NCBI GenBank assembly: GCA_964598845.1
Contig: CAZRDM010000012.1
Span: 3,799 to 67,798, forward strand
Reading direction: 5' to 3'
Source: FEN-987 sp964598845
Lineage (GTDB): Archaea > Thermoproteota > Bathyarchaeia > 40CM-2-53-6
Length of the DNA stretch: 64,000 nt
Part shown: positions 61,759-64,000 of the stretch, one piece after another
Numbering within the stretch: the first letter of the stretch is position 1
Layout of the letters: each line of letters opens with the position of its first letter
Notes under the pieces: model-generated
The model's input: only the letters and a program-made list of their open reading frames with translations
Databases searched by the model: none
Told to the model about the DNA's origin: nothing
Translations under genes and position numbers: made by a program

Positions 61759-62721
61759 ATGGAGGCATTGATGGCCGCGCTTGCTGTATTGGGCCTAGCG
61801 CTCCTCATCGACTTACTCCTAGGCGAACCTCCCTTGCGTCTTCATCCTACCGCATGGATGGGGCGGTTCATCGCCCTCGGATGCGGTGCCGCCGCAGACT
61901 ACAGGCCCCGAACACAGAAAGCGTACGGCATATTTCTAGCCATGGCAACAATCTTGATTTTCGCCGGGGCTGCATATCTCTTACTTGAGCTAGCGGCTCG
62001 GTTTGCTGGTGAACCGATTCGGATAGCGGTGGCCGCTATCTTGCTGAAACCAACGTTTTCAATCAGACTCATGCATAGACACGCCGTACGATTAGCATCG
62101 GCCGTTCGCCAATGCAACTACGATGAGGCAAGGGCTATCCTTCGGCATATAGTCAGACGTGATCCGGAACAGCTAAACGATTCTCAGGTCATCTCCGCTG
62201 GAGTTGAAACCGTTGCAGAGAGCACGGTAGACGGAATCACCTCGGCCCTCTTCTATTTCGCGCTCTTCGGGGTCCCTGGAGCGTTTGCCTATCGTGCTAT
62301 AAACACGCTCGATTCCATGGTGGGATACAAGACCCCGGAGCTCATCAACATTGGTTGGTTCTCGGCTAGACTTGACAGCATCGCCAATTGGCTTCCCGCT
62401 CGATTGACCGCGCTTCTCACAGTATTATCTTCGGTCTTTGTTGCGGGATCCGCTTCAGACTCTTGGCGGATTCTGCTCAGGGACAGAAACAGAACCGAGA
62501 GCTGGAACGCAGGGTGGCCGATGTCTGCCATAGCCGGCGCATTAGAGGTAAAGTTGGAAAAGCCAGGTTCCTACACACTGGGAGACCCAGATCATTTATT
62601 GACTCACGAACATTTGACAAGAGCGACCCATGTAATGCTTCTCAACACACTGCTCTTCATGTTTCTGGTCGTAATTCCGGTCATGACCACAATGAAGATG
62701 GTGGCATTACAAATTGGCTAG
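61759..62721 (+). CDS. cbiB: adenosylcobinamide-phosphate synthase
   Basis: The 320-residue integral membrane enzyme attaches aminopropanol (phosphate) to cobyric acid. Characteristic parts are 'LLIDLLLGEPPLRLHPTAWM', 'RIVRRDPEQLNDSQV'-type segment ('HIVRRDPEQLNDSQVISA'), 'ESTVDGITSALFYFALFGVP' and 'NTLDSMVGYKTPE'. About six membrane helices. Together with CobD it builds the nucleotide-loop arm; upper corrin-ring genes are absent here, which matches corrinoid salvage by BtuFCD. Confidence 0.92.
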   Translation: MEALMAALAVLGLALLIDLLLGEPPLRLHPTAWMGRFIALGCGAAADYRPRTQKAYGIFLAMATILIFAGAAYLLLELAARFAGEPIRIAVAAILLKPTFSIRLMHRHAVRLASAVRQCNYDEARAILRHIVRRDPEQLNDSQVISAGVETVAESTVDGITSALFYFALFGVPGAFAYRAINTLDSMVGYKTPELINIGWFSARLDSIANWLPARLTALLTVLSSVFVAGSASDSWRILLRDRNRTESWNAGWPMSAIAGALEVKLEKPGSYTLGDPDHLLTHEHLTRATHVMLLNTLLFMFLVVIPVMTTMKMVALQIG

Positions 62722-62888
62722 CGGAACGAGCGCGAGGAGAGAAAAGTCATCGATACCTATGCATGGGTAGAATATGTGCTCGGATCGGCCTGAGCCAAAT
62801 CTAGGCCTTACATCGAACAGGGACGCCCTTTGACTCCTTCAATTGTACTGGCTGAGCTTCGCAGATGAGCATCTGGAGAACAGCGGCG

Positions 62889-63649
62889 CTAGCTGACGGC
62901 ATGACCTGAAGAGGAATCTGAAACCGTATCTGTTGACGCACCATGGGTTGGCGCTTCCAGCTGTTTGATACGGATTCTCGCAACCTCGAGCTCTTTTTCA
63001 GACTCGGCAATCCGAGACTCTAGCTCCGCAACTCTATGCCCCAAGGCCTCAGTCTCGTTCTTGGATTCCGATAACTTCTCTTGGAGACGATGAATAGTGG
63101 ATTCAGCCTCCGCTTTGGCAGCATCCAGTTCTCTCCTCGAAACCGACTCTGACAGTCTGTGTTCGAACTCTCTACGCTTCGTTTCCGCCGAGTTCAGTTT
63201 CTCACGGGTTTCGGTCAGGGTAGCTTCCAGCCGGTTTGCCTTGTCTGCGAGGGTGTCTGCTTCGGTCCTCGGTACGGAGACAGAAAGCTTTCCCTCAAGA
63301 TCTGCGATCCTTGATTGTAGTTCACGCTTGGTGGTTTCAAGTTCGGTTTTCGGTACGGAATTGGATAGCTTGCCTTCGAGCTCATCGGTCTTGGCTGAGG
63401 ATTTGGAGACCTGCTGTTCTTGATCTTGCCTGTCAGCCGCGATCGAGTCTTCTTCAGCTTTGCTTCCGCTTCAGCCGTAGGGATGGATTCGGAAAGTCTC
63501 CTCCGAAGCTCAACAATCTTGCCCTGTAGATCCGATTTGACGGTCTCGAGTTCGATCCCAGGAACAGATTGAGCCAGTCTCTGTTCTAGCTCCCTCACTC
63601 TTTCCTCCAATCTCTTGCGTTTTGACAGGCGCATGGACTTTCTCATCAT
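62889..63649 (-). CDS. coiled-coil protein with 27-residue repeats, one-base frameshift
   Basis: From an ATG at 63649 the frame encodes heptad-rich helix; around 63455-63470 it must shift by one missing base to continue in the frame ending at the TAG at 62889. The joined protein is about 250 residues, nearly all Glu/Lys/Arg/Leu coiled coil, with a repeated block of 27 residues: 'SVPGIELETVKSDLQGKI', 'SVPKTELETTKRELQSRI', 'SVSRRELDAAKAEAESTI' and 'SIPTAEAEAK'. No signal peptide or membrane helix. A structural or scaffold role is likely; no family recognised. Confidence 0.6.
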
Positions 63650-64000
63650 TCGCCCGGGCTCTGCCGCTTATCTGCTTTCGTCTCCTTTAAGTGAATACGA
63701 TCTTTCTCGCTATTGATATTTCTCATATGCCTTAGCTGATTCTGCAGCTCGCCCTCCATAAAAGCTGCTGACGTAAGAACCTAACCACGCGATGCTTCTG
63801 AAAAGTAGGTGTTTGGCAAGCATGGACAGCCAACTGCTCACTCGAGTCTGCTTGCTGTAATAGCAATCTAAAAAGCTGATTAGTCGTAGCGTTTGCCACT
63901 GTCGAGAAGGTTATTGTAAACGTCGAGAACTCGAGATGTTGGCCTCGATGGTGAAGTCGAGTCTTCTCCGCATCACGTCGGCCCTGAGCGAAGACCAGAC
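63650..64000. other. right-edge stretch without a supported gene
   Basis: A TATA-like CTTAAAG (about 63688-63694, minus strand) could serve the coiled-coil gene. An ATG at 63936 opens a plus-strand frame ('MLASMVKSSLLRITSALSED') running off the window, possibly the start of a gene, but too short to support. Confidence 0.4.

Overview
The window reads as a metagenome-type scaffold (four runs of exactly 100 N, at 7739, 13889, 26660 and 32481) from an archaeon. The archaeal signature comes from gene content: a histone (20134), archaeosine tRNA-guanine transglycosylase (15605), deoxyhypusine synthase (17536), a stand-alone Lsm protein (15119), an AK6/Fap7-type kinase (14228), ribosomal protein S17e (19164), a TFS-like zinc ribbon (7559) and archaeal-style TATA boxes close to start codons. 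TTG starts are very common. The heterotrophic, peptide- and amino-acid-based gene set with a histone is reminiscent of Bathyarchaeia-like TACK archaea, but that placement is an inference; no rRNA or reliable tRNA is present to confirm it.

Layout. 1-7.5 kb: peptide and amide metabolism (M19 dipeptidase, Asp/Glu/hydantoin racemase, M20 dipeptidase, CapA-like phosphoesterase, arginase-family enzyme). 8-10.8 kb: ABC-2 exporter (one ATPase, two permeases). 10.8-13.9 kb: a decayed methyltransferase, a secreted protein, a PfkB sugar kinase and an aldo/keto reductase. 14-18.6 kb: information-processing block. 18.6-20 kb: relic zone with an etfB-fixX deletion product, S17e and a broken tatD. 20-21.3 kb: histone, A-type Fe-S carrier and small ORFs. 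21.4-24.5 kb: first ECF vitamin-type transporter. 24.5-31 kb: M29-like protein, F420-type oxidoreductase, asparagine synthetase A, 4-hydroxybutyryl-CoA-dehydratase-like protein with acyl-CoA dehydrogenase. 34.4-40.3 kb: arginine deiminase and an SDR downstream of a second ECF transporter. 40.4-44.1 kb: ADP-forming acyl-CoA synthetase alpha, ornithine carbamoyltransferase, saccharopine-dehydrogenase-like protein. 44.3-51.8 kb: lactate-utilisation proteins (LutC and a LutB-LutA fusion), a solitary ParB-like protein, synthetase beta, and indolepyruvate:ferredoxin oxidoreductase. 52-55.6 kb: PEBP protein, antitoxin-like RHH protein, Ldh2-type dehydrogenase and lactate racemase. 56-62.7 kb: cobalamin uptake (btuFCD with a radical SAM protein) and salvage (cobD, cbiB). 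62.9-63.6 kb: coiled-coil repeat protein.

How it fits together. The picture is of an anaerobe that takes up peptides and amino acids, deaminates them (arginine through ADI and OTC; aromatic 2-oxo acids through IorAB), conserves energy by the ADP-forming synthetase, handles lactate (LarA, Ldh2, Lut) and scavenges vitamins (two ECF systems, B12 uptake and aminopropanol-arm assembly).

The most striking global feature is the number of single-base frameshifts and gene fragments. At least six genes (3.4, 19.9, 40.3, 41.9, 52.7, 63.5 kb) are restored by one inserted or deleted base, some at homopolymers; a methyltransferase has an in-frame stop; etf/fix and apgM survive only as fragments. Sequencing error and true decay both seem to contribute, and read-level data are needed to separate them.
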